Source of the DNA: Anaerolineales bacterium UBA3001
GTDB taxonomy: Bacteria > Chloroflexota > Anaerolineae > Anaerolineales > UBA11657
Direction of reading: 5' to 3'
NCBI GenBank assembly: GCA_002346435.1
Contig: DDZT01000080.1
Span: 556 to 8,706 of the forward strand
DNA: 8,151 nucleotides
This document shows positions 1 to 6,994 of this stretch, one piece after another (position 1 is the stretch's first letter; every line of letters begins with the position of its first letter). The position numbers were made by a program, and so were the translations under genes. The notes beneath the pieces were generated by a model. The model was not told the DNA's origin. It worked only from the letters and a program-made list of their open reading frames with translations, and searched no databases.

Positions 1-17
1 AAGCAAAAACAGAAGCT

Positions 18-52
18 AAAACGCCTCACCTGTGTAATGGGTGAGGCGTTTT
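18..52 (+). terminator. Rho-independent terminator of a gene left of the window
   Basis: A perfect 13-bp stem pairs 18-30 (AAAACGCCTCACC) with 40-52 around a 9-nt loop (31-39). The GC-rich core is followed by TTTTATTTG on the + strand. The A-run at the 5' foot gives a T-run on the other strand, so it may work in both directions. No gene in the window ends just before it on the + strand, so it most likely ends a transcript that enters from the left. It also insulates sbcC from that transcript. Confidence 0.85.
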
Positions 53-282
53 ATTTGTTGATCTTAATTGACATGGACTGTATTTACCCATATCAATTGA
101 TCGTGCGAAATAGTATACTCAACATGCCATGTTCAACTATACCAAACAAATTCGTTGGTAAAATAGAGTAGTGTTTTCCTATAACCTCGATTAGTATTAG
201 CATGGTTTGATGAAAGGCAATAACAGGGTGAGATTGCATTTAGAATTTAGGGGACTGATTATCAATTGCTGTTGAAAATATC
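53..282 (+). promoter_or_regulatory. Non-coding leader region of sbcC
   Basis: No credible ORF or RNA gene is visible here. A TTGACA at 68-73 is followed after 17 bp by TATCAA (91-96), a possible but weak sigma-70-type promoter about 180 bp before the sbcC start. Two small palindromes are present: ATCAATTGAT at 92-101 and AACATG-C-CATGTT at 121-133, the latter operator-like. TATCAATTG recurs at 260-268, just before sbcC. No clear Shine-Dalgarno precedes the ATG at 283. The promoter assignment is a guess from hexamer matches only. Confidence 0.3.
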
Positions 283-2373
283 ATGATTCCGATCAAGTTA
301 GAACTAACCAACTTCCTGCCTTACAAGAACACTCAAACCTTGGATTTTAGTGGCATTCATGTTGCCTGTTTGGTGGGTGATAATGGATCTGGAAAATCAT
401 CCTTGCTTGAGGCGATGGTTTGGGCATTGTGGGGTAAAGCCCGAGATGGTAAACGTAGTGATGATGAACTCATACATTATGGTGAGACTGAGATGCGAGT
501 TTCACTGATATTTCAGCTTACAGGTAACAAATATCGAATAGTTAGGCAGCGTAAAGTAGGAAAGCGTGGGCAGCTTGTTCTAGCATTACATGTCTATGAT
601 AATTCTACAGAAAGTTGGCGAGATTTGTCAGAAGCTGGTAGTCGTCAAACTCAGCGAAAAATAGATGAACTACTCTGTATAGATTACGATACTTTTATGA
701 ATTCAGCATTCATTGCTCAAGGTCGTGCGGATGAATTCACTATTAAGTCCCCATCTAATCGTAAGGCTGTATTAGCAAGCATTCTTGGTCTTGATCAATG
801 GGACCTTTTCCAGGACCGTGCTCGCAAGTATAGTAATGTTTTAAACGAAGATCTAAGTATATTGGATCGTGAAATTGAATCCATTGATCAGGAATTAAGT
901 GGCCGATCTGATGCTAAACGTGAATTATCAGAATCCAATGTGCGTTTAGCTGAAGTAGAACAAAAGTTGCGTGTGGCTGAGAAAGATATGGCAGATGTGG
1001 AACAGGCGCGTCAGGGCTTGGCGCACATTCGTAGAGGGATTGACGACTTAACTGTGCGTATAAAACAAGGTGAAAGTGAACTGTCAAGTGTGGAGAGTGA
1101 GCTTGGTTCTTATTCGTCAGAAGCTGATAAAACATTGTTAGAGACAGAACTTTCTGAGATAAAAACGCGCTTGTCTTCTCTCAAGACACTAGAACTCGAA
1201 TCCCAAGAAATGCTAACACAAAGAACCAAAGCATCTGAATCCAGCTCTCGTTTAAAGGGTGAAAACGAAATACTTAAATCGGAAGGAAACAAATTAAATC
1301 GCCGTATAGAAATATTAGACACTGCAACTGAGCCGATTTGCCCCACTTGTGGTCAAGTGCTCGAAGGGGACTCGGTAAAGGTGCATTTGACCACTGAATT
1401 GAAAGAATGGCGCAGTCGTTATTCGACGCAGCGTGATTTGCATAAAAAATTGGATGAAAAAGTTAGAATGCTTGACAAGACATTGTCAAAATTAGATAAC
1501 GAATTAAAACAGCAAAATAAGTTAGAGAGACGTCTAGCTCAAGTTGAATTACAAATTTCAAATACTGCCAAATTGAGTGAAACTTTTGCAAGTATGGAGG
1601 CGCGTCGCAAAAGGTGGCAAGATAATCTATCTAAGGATTGTAAAAAACTTAGTGAAATGGAACTTGAAAAAGAAAATCATTTGTCAAGTATTGAGGCAGC
1701 TGAGGAACGACAGAATCATTTGAATGATTTGAGATTGGAACAGAGAATTTGTACTGAAAAGGTTGGTAGTGCAAGGCAGAAAATTTCTGCTCTAGACAAT
1801 CTTGTAGAGCGGCGTAAGTCTCGAGTGGTTAAGAGAGACGAAGTGGCCGAGCAGATTGGCATTTATAGTGAATTGTATGATGCTTTTGGTAAACAAGGAG
1901 TACCTGCAATGATTATTGAGGCAGCTGTTCCAGAAATAGAAAATACTACTAACGAATTGCTTGGAAAGATGACCTACGGAAGAATGAATGTGCGCTTTGA
2001 TACTCAAAAGGCTTTAAAATCAGGTGATACCAAAGAAACCCTTGACATTAAAATAGCTGATGATCTTGGTACACGTAATTATGAGCTTTATAGTGGAGGG
2101 GAATCTTTCCGAGTGAATTTCGCTATTCGTATAGCTTTAAGTAAGTTATTGGCTCGTCGCTCTGGCGCACAGTTGCAGACTGTTGTGATTGATGAGGGGT
2201 TTGGCACACAGGATTCGCTTGGAAGACAGAAGCTCGTTGAAGCTATTAACACTATTCAGGACGATTTCAAACGTGTTCTAGTGATAACACATATTGAAGA
2301 ACTAAAGGATATTTTCCCTGCTCGAATCAATATATTTAAGACAAATGAAGGTTCAAAGATAGCTCTTGGTTAG
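283..2373 (+). CDS. sbcC: SbcC/Rad50-type SMC-like ATPase (exonuclease subunit)
   Basis: ATPase subunit of the SbcCD (Mre11-Rad50-like) nuclease, which in known systems opens hairpins and processes DNA double-strand ends in the nucleoid. The 696-residue protein starts with the family-typical MIPIKLELTNFLPYK, which supports the ATG chosen despite no clear ribosome-binding site. Visible parts in order: Walker A GDNGSGKS at 32-39; Q-loop FIAQG with Q146; a long charged coiled coil to about 350; zinc hook CPTC with C353 and C356; a returning coil to about 535; ABC signature SGGES at 604-608; Walker B with D637-E638; D-loop GTQD 641-644; H-loop H670. The hook lies at the centre, so the protein looks complete although shorter than E. 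coli SbcC (about 1050) or archaeal Rad50 (about 880). The nuclease partner sbcD is not in the window, and the terminator at 18-52 separates sbcC from anything upstream. It converges on clpC. Confidence 0.93.
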   Translation: MIPIKLELTNFLPYKNTQTLDFSGIHVACLVGDNGSGKSSLLEAMVWALWGKARDGKRSDDELIHYGETEMRVSLIFQLTGNKYRIVRQRKVGKRGQLVLALHVYDNSTESWRDLSEAGSRQTQRKIDELLCIDYDTFMNSAFIAQGRADEFTIKSPSNRKAVLASILGLDQWDLFQDRARKYSNVLNEDLSILDREIESIDQELSGRSDAKRELSESNVRLAEVEQKLRVAEKDMADVEQARQGLAHIRRGIDDLTVRIKQGESELSSVESELGSYSSEADKTLLETELSEIKTRLSSLKTLELESQEMLTQRTKASESSSRLKGENEILKSEGNKLNRRIEILDTATEPICPTCGQVLEGDSVKVHLTTELKEWRSRYSTQRDLHKKLDEKVRMLDKTLSKLDNELKQQNKLERRLAQVELQISNTAKLSETFASMEARRKRWQDNLSKDCKKLSEMELEKENHLSSIEAAEERQNHLNDLRLEQRICTEKVGSARQKISALDNLVERRKSRVVKRDEVAEQIGIYSELYDAFGKQGVPAMIIEAAVPEIENTTNELLGKMTYGRMNVRFDTQKALKSGDTKETLDIKIADDLGTRNYELYSGGESFRVNFAIRIALSKLLARRSGAQLQTVVIDEGFGTQDSLGRQKLVEAINTIQDDFKRVLVITHIEELKDIFPARINIFKTNEGSKIALG

Positions 2374-2383
2374 ATTTGTTGAT

Positions 2384-2411
2384 AGTGAAGTGTAAAAAGT
2401 GAAGTGTAAAA
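2384..2411. repeat. Two-copy 14-bp tandem repeat between convergent genes
   Basis: AGTGAAGTGTAAAA occurs at 2384-2397 and again, exactly adjacent, at 2398-2411; the second copy is extended by more A's. It sits directly after the sbcC stop (TAG 2371-2373), in the 63-bp gap before the clpC stop. It could be a replication-slippage product. No function is evident. Confidence 0.7.
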
Positions 2412-2414
2412 AAC

Positions 2415-2456
2415 AAGTGTGGTACTGTAGGCTGATCTAAGCTACTTCCACTTTTT
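2415..2456 (+). terminator. Possible weak terminator of sbcC, overlapping the clpC 3' end
   Basis: On the + strand AAGTG (2415-2419) can pair with CACTT (2449-2453). Further in, GTAG (2427-2430) pairs with CTAC (2442-2445), extendable by CT/AG past one bulged G. The distal foot runs into TTTTT (2452-2456). The stem is interrupted by an internal loop, so it is much weaker than the hairpin at 18-52. Its right arm lies inside the last codons of clpC. In the other direction a T6 run (complement of 2408-2413) follows the clpC stop without a strong stem. Confidence 0.35.
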
Positions 2457-4947
2457 CCTCGGCAGGCACTTCATTCTTATTTTTCTTATCTTTCGTTTTA
2501 TTGCCCGATTTTTTCTCAGATATTGCACTGAATTCCAGACCATTATCCTCAGTGGCATCTACATTCACACAATCTCCATTACTGAAATCTCCACGTAGCA
2601 TTTTCACTGATAAAGGGGACTCAATGTGTTTCTGCATTGCCCGTTTCAGTGGGCGTGCTCCAAAGGCTGGATCAAAACCCTGGTTGGCTAACCAGTTTCT
2701 AGCTTCTGTTGTGAGATTTACTGTGAGTCCATATTCTGCTAATCTTTCTTGGATTTCATCCATCTGTAAATCAACTATTTTACCCATGTCTTCTGAAGTA
2801 AGTTGTGAGAATATAATGATTTCATCAATGCGATTAAGGAATTCGGGCCTAAATGTGTCCTTGAGCGCCTTTTGAATTTTTGAGTCGTTTTCATCAATGG
2901 ATTCATTTTGTTGGGAAAGGAATCCTACAGAACCTGAACCGGAAGTAAACTCAGTGCCTAGGTTCGAAGTCATAATCAGGACTGTATTACGGAAATCAAC
3001 AATACGTCCTTGACCATCTGTCAATCGCCCATCATCTAATATTTGAAGTAATGCATTCCATACTTCGGGATGAGCTTTTTCAATTTCATCAAACAGTACA
3101 ACTCGGTATGGACGTCGACGTACTGATTCGGTGAGTTGGCCTCCTTCTTCATATCCAATATAACCTGGAGGTGCTCCAAATAGGCGTGAAACAGTATGTT
3201 GCTCTCGATATTCTGACATATCTATTCGTACTAGTGCATCTTCGTCATCAAACAGGAATTCTGCTAGAGCTTTTGCTAGCTCGGTCTTACCAACTCCAGA
3301 GGATCCCAAGAATATGAATGATCCTGTTGGTCGTTTGGGGTCTTTAAGTCCGGATCGTCCACGTCGTATGGCGTCTGAAAGTGCGCTTATCGCTTTCTCT
3401 TGTGCAATGATGCGTTGTTGCAGTCGTTCTTCCATATTGAGCAATTTCTCTGCCTCAGTCTCGAGCATCTGAGTGAGTGGTATGCCAGTCCAATTTGAAA
3501 CCACTTCAGCTATATCTTCTGTATCAACCACCTCGTTTAACTGATGCTCTTGTTCCCATTGGCGACGCATGTCATTAAATTCTGATTCGATGCGTAGGCG
3601 TTCTGCTTTGCATTCAGCTGCACGTTGATAGTCACGCTCGGCGCTAGCTTTGTCTTCATCTGATTGTAATTTGTCAATCTCCTTTTTCTTGTCCTTAAGT
3701 TCAGGTGGTAAGGAATATAATGCCACTCTGAGTTTGGCAGCTGCTTCATCCATCAAATCAATTGCTTTATCAGGCAATTTTCTATCTGTGATGTAACGAT
3801 GGGACAATTTTGTAGCAGCTGTCAGTGCTTCTTCGGTAATGTTTACCTTATGATGTTCCTCATAACGACTGCGTAAACCTTTGAGCATTTCAACAGTTTG
3901 CTCTATATCAGGTTCTTCAACAAAAACGGGTGCAAACCGACGTTCTAGGGCAGGGTCTTTCTCTATGTGGTTTCTGAATTCATCTAGTGTAGTAGCTCCA
4001 ACACATTGGAGTTCTCCCCTTGCTAGGGCTGGTTTGAGCATATTACTAGCATCCATTGCGCCCTGCGCTGCGCCTGCACCTACAACTGTATGTAGTTCGT
4101 CTATAAAAAGTATGATGTCTCCCTGACCTTTCTGTATTTCTTCAATTGCTGCCTTTAGTCGTTCTTCGAATTCGCCTCTAAATCGTGATCCAGCTATCAT
4201 CGATCCTAGGTCCAGTGCTACAACAGTTTTTCCACTAAGAATTTCTGGTACATCATTGTCTGCTATTTTTTGAGAAAGACCTTCAAGGATGGCTGTTTTT
4301 CCTACACCCGCTTCGCCAATTAGAACCGGATTATTTTTGGTACGTCTTGAAAGAACCTGTATAACTCTCAATATTTCGTCATCACGTCCAATCACAGGGT
4401 CAAGCTTTCCAGAACGAGCTAGTTTTGTAAGGTCGCGGCTATATTTTTCTAGTATTTTGTACCTAGATTCTGCTTGTGGTGTTGTAACACGTTGGCCACC
4501 ACGCAATTCTTCTATGGCACTATGAACTCGATTTGGATTTATACCTGCTTCCGACAGTATGCGAGCCACATTTGTATTTCTTTCTGACAATATAGATAGG
4601 AAGATATGCTCGGTAGATATAAATTCATCCTTCAGAGTATTGGCTTCTTCATTTGCCAAATCAATAATGCGTTTGACACGTGGTGTGATAAATACTTGAC
4701 CAGCACCACCACCATATACTGCTGCCTTTGGGCTAGCTCTTAGAACATCATCAAGGCGTTGTTGAATTAGCTCACCTTCCACATTTAGCATATCCAATAT
4801 TTGAGGGATAATCCCTTCGGGTTGCTCGAGGAGTGCTAGGAGAATATGCTCGGTATCAACTTGATTGTGACCATACCGCTGCAGAATCTCATACGCTCTA
4901 GCTGCAGCGTCCTGTGCACGTTCTGTAAAGCGATCAAATCTCATCAT
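2437..4947 (-). CDS. clpC: ClpC-type AAA+ unfoldase, ATP-binding subunit of Clp protease
   Basis: Hexameric Hsp100 unfoldase that feeds proteins into ClpP in the cytosol. The 836 residues show a duplicated Clp_N domain (about 3-145). AAA-1 has Walker A GEAGVGKT (211-218) and Walker B D283-E284. A middle region holds a UVR-like helix (about 425-460), which marks ClpC rather than ClpA. AAA-2 has Walker A GSSGVGKT (548-555), Walker B D620-E621, arginine finger in FRPEFLNRID (R706) and sensor-2 GAR (763-765). A VGF loop at 674-676 is the expected ClpP-docking tripeptide, so it should act with ClpP, which is not in this window. The C-terminus carries a Lys-, Glu- and Asn-rich tail (about 811-836) beyond the usual end. 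It begins with two ATGs (4947-4945 and 4944-4942); the second gives the family-like MRFDRFTERAQ. No Shine-Dalgarno is seen. TATACT lies 3 nt upstream, so a leaderless transcript is possible. Confidence 0.96.
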   Translation of the reverse strand: MMRFDRFTERAQDAAARAYEILQRYGHNQVDTEHILLALLEQPEGIIPQILDMLNVEGELIQQRLDDVLRASPKAAVYGGGAGQVFITPRVKRIIDLANEEANTLKDEFISTEHIFLSILSERNTNVARILSEAGINPNRVHSAIEELRGGQRVTTPQAESRYKILEKYSRDLTKLARSGKLDPVIGRDDEILRVIQVLSRRTKNNPVLIGEAGVGKTAILEGLSQKIADNDVPEILSGKTVVALDLGSMIAGSRFRGEFEERLKAAIEEIQKGQGDIILFIDELHTVVGAGAAQGAMDASNMLKPALARGELQCVGATTLDEFRNHIEKDPALERRFAPVFVEEPDIEQTVEMLKGLRSRYEEHHKVNITEEALTAATKLSHRYITDRKLPDKAIDLMDEAAAKLRVALYSLPPELKDKKKEIDKLQSDEDKASAERDYQRAAECKAERLRIESEFNDMRRQWEQEHQLNEVVDTEDIAEVVSNWTGIPLTQMLETEAEKLLNMEERLQQRIIAQEKAISALSDAIRRGRSGLKDPKRPTGSFIFLGSSGVGKTELAKALAEFLFDDEDALVRIDMSEYREQHTVSRLFGAPPGYIGYEEGGQLTESVRRRPYRVVLFDEIEKAHPEVWNALLQILDDGRLTDGQGRIVDFRNTVLIMTSNLGTEFTSGSGSVGFLSQQNESIDENDSKIQKALKDTFRPEFLNRIDEIIIFSQLTSEDMGKIVDLQMDEIQERLAEYGLTVNLTTEARNWLANQGFDPAFGARPLKRAMQKHIESPLSVKMLRGDFSNGDCVNVDATEDNGLEFSAISEKKSGNKTKDKKNKNEVPAEEKVEVA

Positions 4948-5083
4948 GTTAGTATACCCATTTTTATTTGTGTATTGACAGCGACATCAAGCAAATATAA
5001 TTGAATTGCATCCTACTTCTTTTATTATATACGTAATATGTATACAAAACATTAGCCTTACCTATACAAAATGTTAGATATTA
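4948..5083 (-). promoter_or_regulatory. clpC upstream region with paired direct repeats and -10-like boxes
   Basis: This is the gap between the Nudix stop and clpC. Two near-identical 15-mers, TATACAAAACATTAG (5041-5055) and TATACAAAATGTTAG (5063-5077), match at 13 of 15 positions and lie 22 bp apart, about two helix turns. Read toward clpC, they sit just upstream of a perfect TATAAT (complement of 5024-5029) with no good -35 at 17 bp. A second -10-like TATACT (complement of 4951-4956) lies 3 nt before the ATG. Neither a CIRCE element nor a CtsR heptad repeat is visible, so the repeats are candidates for another regulator's site. No clear terminator for the Nudix gene is seen, so read-through into clpC is possible. 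Confidence 0.45.
4975..5001 (+). promoter_or_regulatory. Possible + strand promoter, antisense to the Nudix gene
   Basis: TTGACA (4975-4980) and TATAAT (4996-5001) are both exact sigma-70 consensus hexamers on the + strand, but the spacer is 15 bp, shorter than the preferred 17. A start near 5008 would transcribe the antisense strand of the Nudix 3' end. No + strand gene follows. In AT-rich DNA this may be chance. Confidence 0.25.
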
Positions 5084-5566
5084 TCACTGATAGTCCTGTT
5101 TATTCAATGAACTCATCCATTCGTGTCGCTCATAATTGATAATATTATCAAAACTATCGTATTCGAAGTGGTATATAGATGCTTGCGCACCATTTATTAT
5201 TAGCGGTCCAACAACATGTACATTGTGTACTACTTCACTAGAAGTAAAAACCCAATCGCGTTTTTTCCATTGCAACTCGCCTTCATCACATTCAGATATT
5301 GTTTCAGATCTAACTTGAGCAGTGTAAAGTGCGAGTGTTCCGTGGACATTGGGAGAATACCAATTCAGCAATCCGCCAAATCTAGCATTAGGCAGTACTA
5401 TACCGGTCTCTTCATGTGCTTCTCGTAAACAAGCTTGCAAAGGAGTTTCATCTTTTTCAATTCGGCCTCCTACTCCATTCCACAGACCTTCATTAGGGGG
5501 ATTGTATCTAAGCAGCATTAGGATTTTTTCATTACTAGTTATAAAACAAAGTGTATGACTTACCAT
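5084..5566 (-). CDS. Nudix hydrolase (MutT-like)
   Basis: Small Mg2+-dependent pyrophosphohydrolase of the Nudix superfamily. With the ATG start at 5566 it has 160 residues. The Nudix box is complete at G34-I56: the glycine, the Glu at the +6 position, then REAHEETGI with metal-ligand glutamates E49, E52 and E53. The preceding NGVGG (30-34) resembles MutT/MTH1-type 8-oxo-dGTP hydrolases, so nucleotide-pool cleaning is the default guess; substrates in this family cannot be read from sequence alone. A longer frame begins at TTG 5605 inside the upstream gene. The ATG is preferred because TTG is rare as a start and the extra 13 residues precede the conserved first strand. Neither start has a clear ribosome-binding site. 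The ATG lies 16 nt after the decarboxylase stop, so the two genes are probably cotranscribed and translation may be coupled. Confidence 0.88.
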   Translation of the reverse strand: MVSHTLCFITSNEKILMLLRYNPPNEGLWNGVGGRIEKDETPLQACLREAHEETGIVLPNARFGGLLNWYSPNVHGTLALYTAQVRSETISECDEGELQWKKRDWVFTSSEVVHNVHVVGPLIINGAQASIYHFEYDSFDNIINYERHEWMSSLNKQDYQ

Positions 5567-5582
5567 GGCGATATTAGTAAAT

Positions 5583-6818
5583 TTACGCACTAGATTGCTC
5601 CACAATATCTAGATCAGTCAACACATCTGAAGAAGGTAGTAGCTTGGCTGGACCAGCAATTTGTCCTGGTATGATGTCTAGTCCTAGGTTGAGTAGGGAA
5701 ATATTATGCATTACTTCATCTTGATAATCTGAGTGTGTTAGAAAAACCGTGCTTGGACCTGTATCGGTCGAGAAATACACAGGGATGTTCTTCTTTCGCA
5801 GTTGATGACACATTTGAAAGAGCAAAATATTTTGTGGTTCCCATGCAATTAATGGTTCCGGTGAATTTGTAGTCATTGAAACTCCATGGAGGCACATACT
5901 ATCTTTCTCAGCTAACTGTGCCACTAATTTCCAGTCTTGCTGATAGATAGCATCAATACACTGTATAGTGTCTTGACTACGAGTCTCAATCCAATTTTTA
6001 AAAAATGGACTATGCACGGCGGTTTTATGTGCTTGATCAGTTACTAAACCTATACTAGATTCTATAGGCACTGTAATCAAACATAAATCATCTAATTGGT
6101 TTTCAGTATCAAGTCGGATAGCGAAGCAGTCGTCATGATTAATGCCTGGGTAAGACAACCAGAGTGCTACACCACCTACAGCGCTCCGACAAGCTGAACC
6201 AGACAAGAGGCGGGCGGTACTACTTACAAGCCTTAGGTCATTAGATGTTTCTGTGCCAAGAAGAGCTGCTATTGCAGCTTTTGCTAGAGCAGCTCCTGCT
6301 GCTGCGCTTGTACCTAGACCTTTACCATTACTTCCTCCTTTGACTACATTTTTTGAATGCACTGTTGCTCGATTGTTACTACCTGCTAATTGACGTACAA
6401 AATCTAATATTTTAACAACTCTCTTGAGCTTGTTGCCATAAATAGGCTTTCCATTTATATGGAGATTGTCATCTTCTATTGTTTTACTAAAATCCACATG
6501 AGTAATTGTGTAGGCTGCGTCATTATTTACTGAAATGCTGGGCATGAAGGCTGTACGCCATTCAGAGTCGGCAAGACCATGATATTTTAATACGCCCTGC
6601 ATAGCATATGCTTTGGATGCAGCACTGCCGCTTCCACTAGATTGCCAGCTTTTACTTGTAGGCTTAGGTGTACTAATGTTGTTTCTATCCAATAACGATA
6701 GGATATCTTTGACAACATTTTTCATGTTGGACGAATACTCATCGTAACCAGATGGAACTAATGTGCTGACTGGTTGTGCGAAGCTAGGGTTATGATCAAT
6801 TATTGGTTTCTTACTCAT
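5583..6818 (-). CDS. mvaD: Mevalonate (di)phosphate decarboxylase, GHMP kinase family
   Basis: Predicted to catalyse ATP-dependent decarboxylation of mevalonate 5-diphosphate to isopentenyl diphosphate, or of the monophosphate to isopentenyl phosphate, in the cytosolic mevalonate pathway. Family motifs are clear: the LKYHG strand-turn (77-81, matching LKYWG); the ATP loop GLGTSAAAG (167-175, matching GLASSAAG); SGSACRSAVGG (206-216) with the catalytic-type R211; and STDTGPS (350-356) carrying the expected catalytic Asp D352. It differs from typical enzymes in three ways. It is 411 residues instead of about 330, with roughly 65 extra N-terminal residues including a Ser/Gly/Ala stretch (60-70). 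Trp of the first motif is His80. The following Lys (of YWGK) is Leu82. Roseiflexus, in the Chloroflexota, is reported to use a phosphomevalonate decarboxylase plus isopentenyl phosphate kinase, so the monophosphate is a real alternative substrate. ATG 6818 is used; no Shine-Dalgarno is seen, but TAAAAT lies 3 nt upstream. Confidence 0.85.
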   Translation of the reverse strand: MSKKPIIDHNPSFAQPVSTLVPSGYDEYSSNMKNVVKDILSLLDRNNISTPKPTSKSWQSSGSGSAASKAYAMQGVLKYHGLADSEWRTAFMPSISVNNDAAYTITHVDFSKTIEDDNLHINGKPIYGNKLKRVVKILDFVRQLAGSNNRATVHSKNVVKGGSNGKGLGTSAAAGAALAKAAIAALLGTETSNDLRLVSSTARLLSGSACRSAVGGVALWLSYPGINHDDCFAIRLDTENQLDDLCLITVPIESSIGLVTDQAHKTAVHSPFFKNWIETRSQDTIQCIDAIYQQDWKLVAQLAEKDSMCLHGVSMTTNSPEPLIAWEPQNILLFQMCHQLRKKNIPVYFSTDTGPSTVFLTHSDYQDEVMHNISLLNLGLDIIPGQIAGPAKLLPSSDVLTDLDIVEQSSA

Positions 6819-6897
6819 TGCATTTTAGACTTAGTACAGATTGTAGCGCATGATTCACTCAAAGTTGTCCCATTGTAGCTTAGAGCGTAAGGGACAA
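6819..6897 (-). promoter_or_regulatory. Upstream region of the decarboxylase gene with repeated motifs
   Basis: Read toward the gene, GCTACAAT occurs twice (complement of 6872-6879 and of 6840-6847), exactly 32 bp apart, about three helix turns. The first copy sits inside a 7-bp inverted repeat, TTGTCCC...GGGACAA (complement of 6891-6897 and 6865-6871). Each GCTACAAT includes a -10-like TACAAT, and TAAAAT lies 3 nt before the ATG. No good -35 pairs with these boxes. The arrangement looks like a regulator-binding region, but that is inference. Confidence 0.35.
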
Positions 6898-6994
6898 TAA
6901 TTGTAAGTAGTTAATGTGACATAGTTTTTTCAACACAATCTTACTAAAAACCTGTGAATTTGTAGGGCGGACTTTTTGTGGTGCATATTCAGTG

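Noticed and set aside
2501..4525. Several 78-124-codon + strand ORFs inside clpC
   Set aside because: They lie opposite strongly conserved ClpC coding sequence, have no recognisable motifs, and are expected antisense shadows.
4964..5011. 15-codon upstream ORF (ATG complement of 5009-5011 to TAA) in the clpC leader, a possible leader peptide
   Set aside because: There is no suitably spaced ribosome-binding site, no attenuator-like alternative hairpins and no run of one amino acid. Such short ORFs are expected by chance.
5082..5092. TATCA-C-TGATA palindrome spanning the Nudix stop codon as a terminator
   Set aside because: The stem is only 5 bp, AT-rich and has no T-tract. Probably chance.
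5567..5605. 13-residue N-terminal extension of the Nudix protein from a TTG, overlapping the decarboxylase gene by 23 bp
   Set aside because: TTG is a rare start, no ribosome-binding site precedes it, and the conserved Nudix fold begins after the ATG at 5566.
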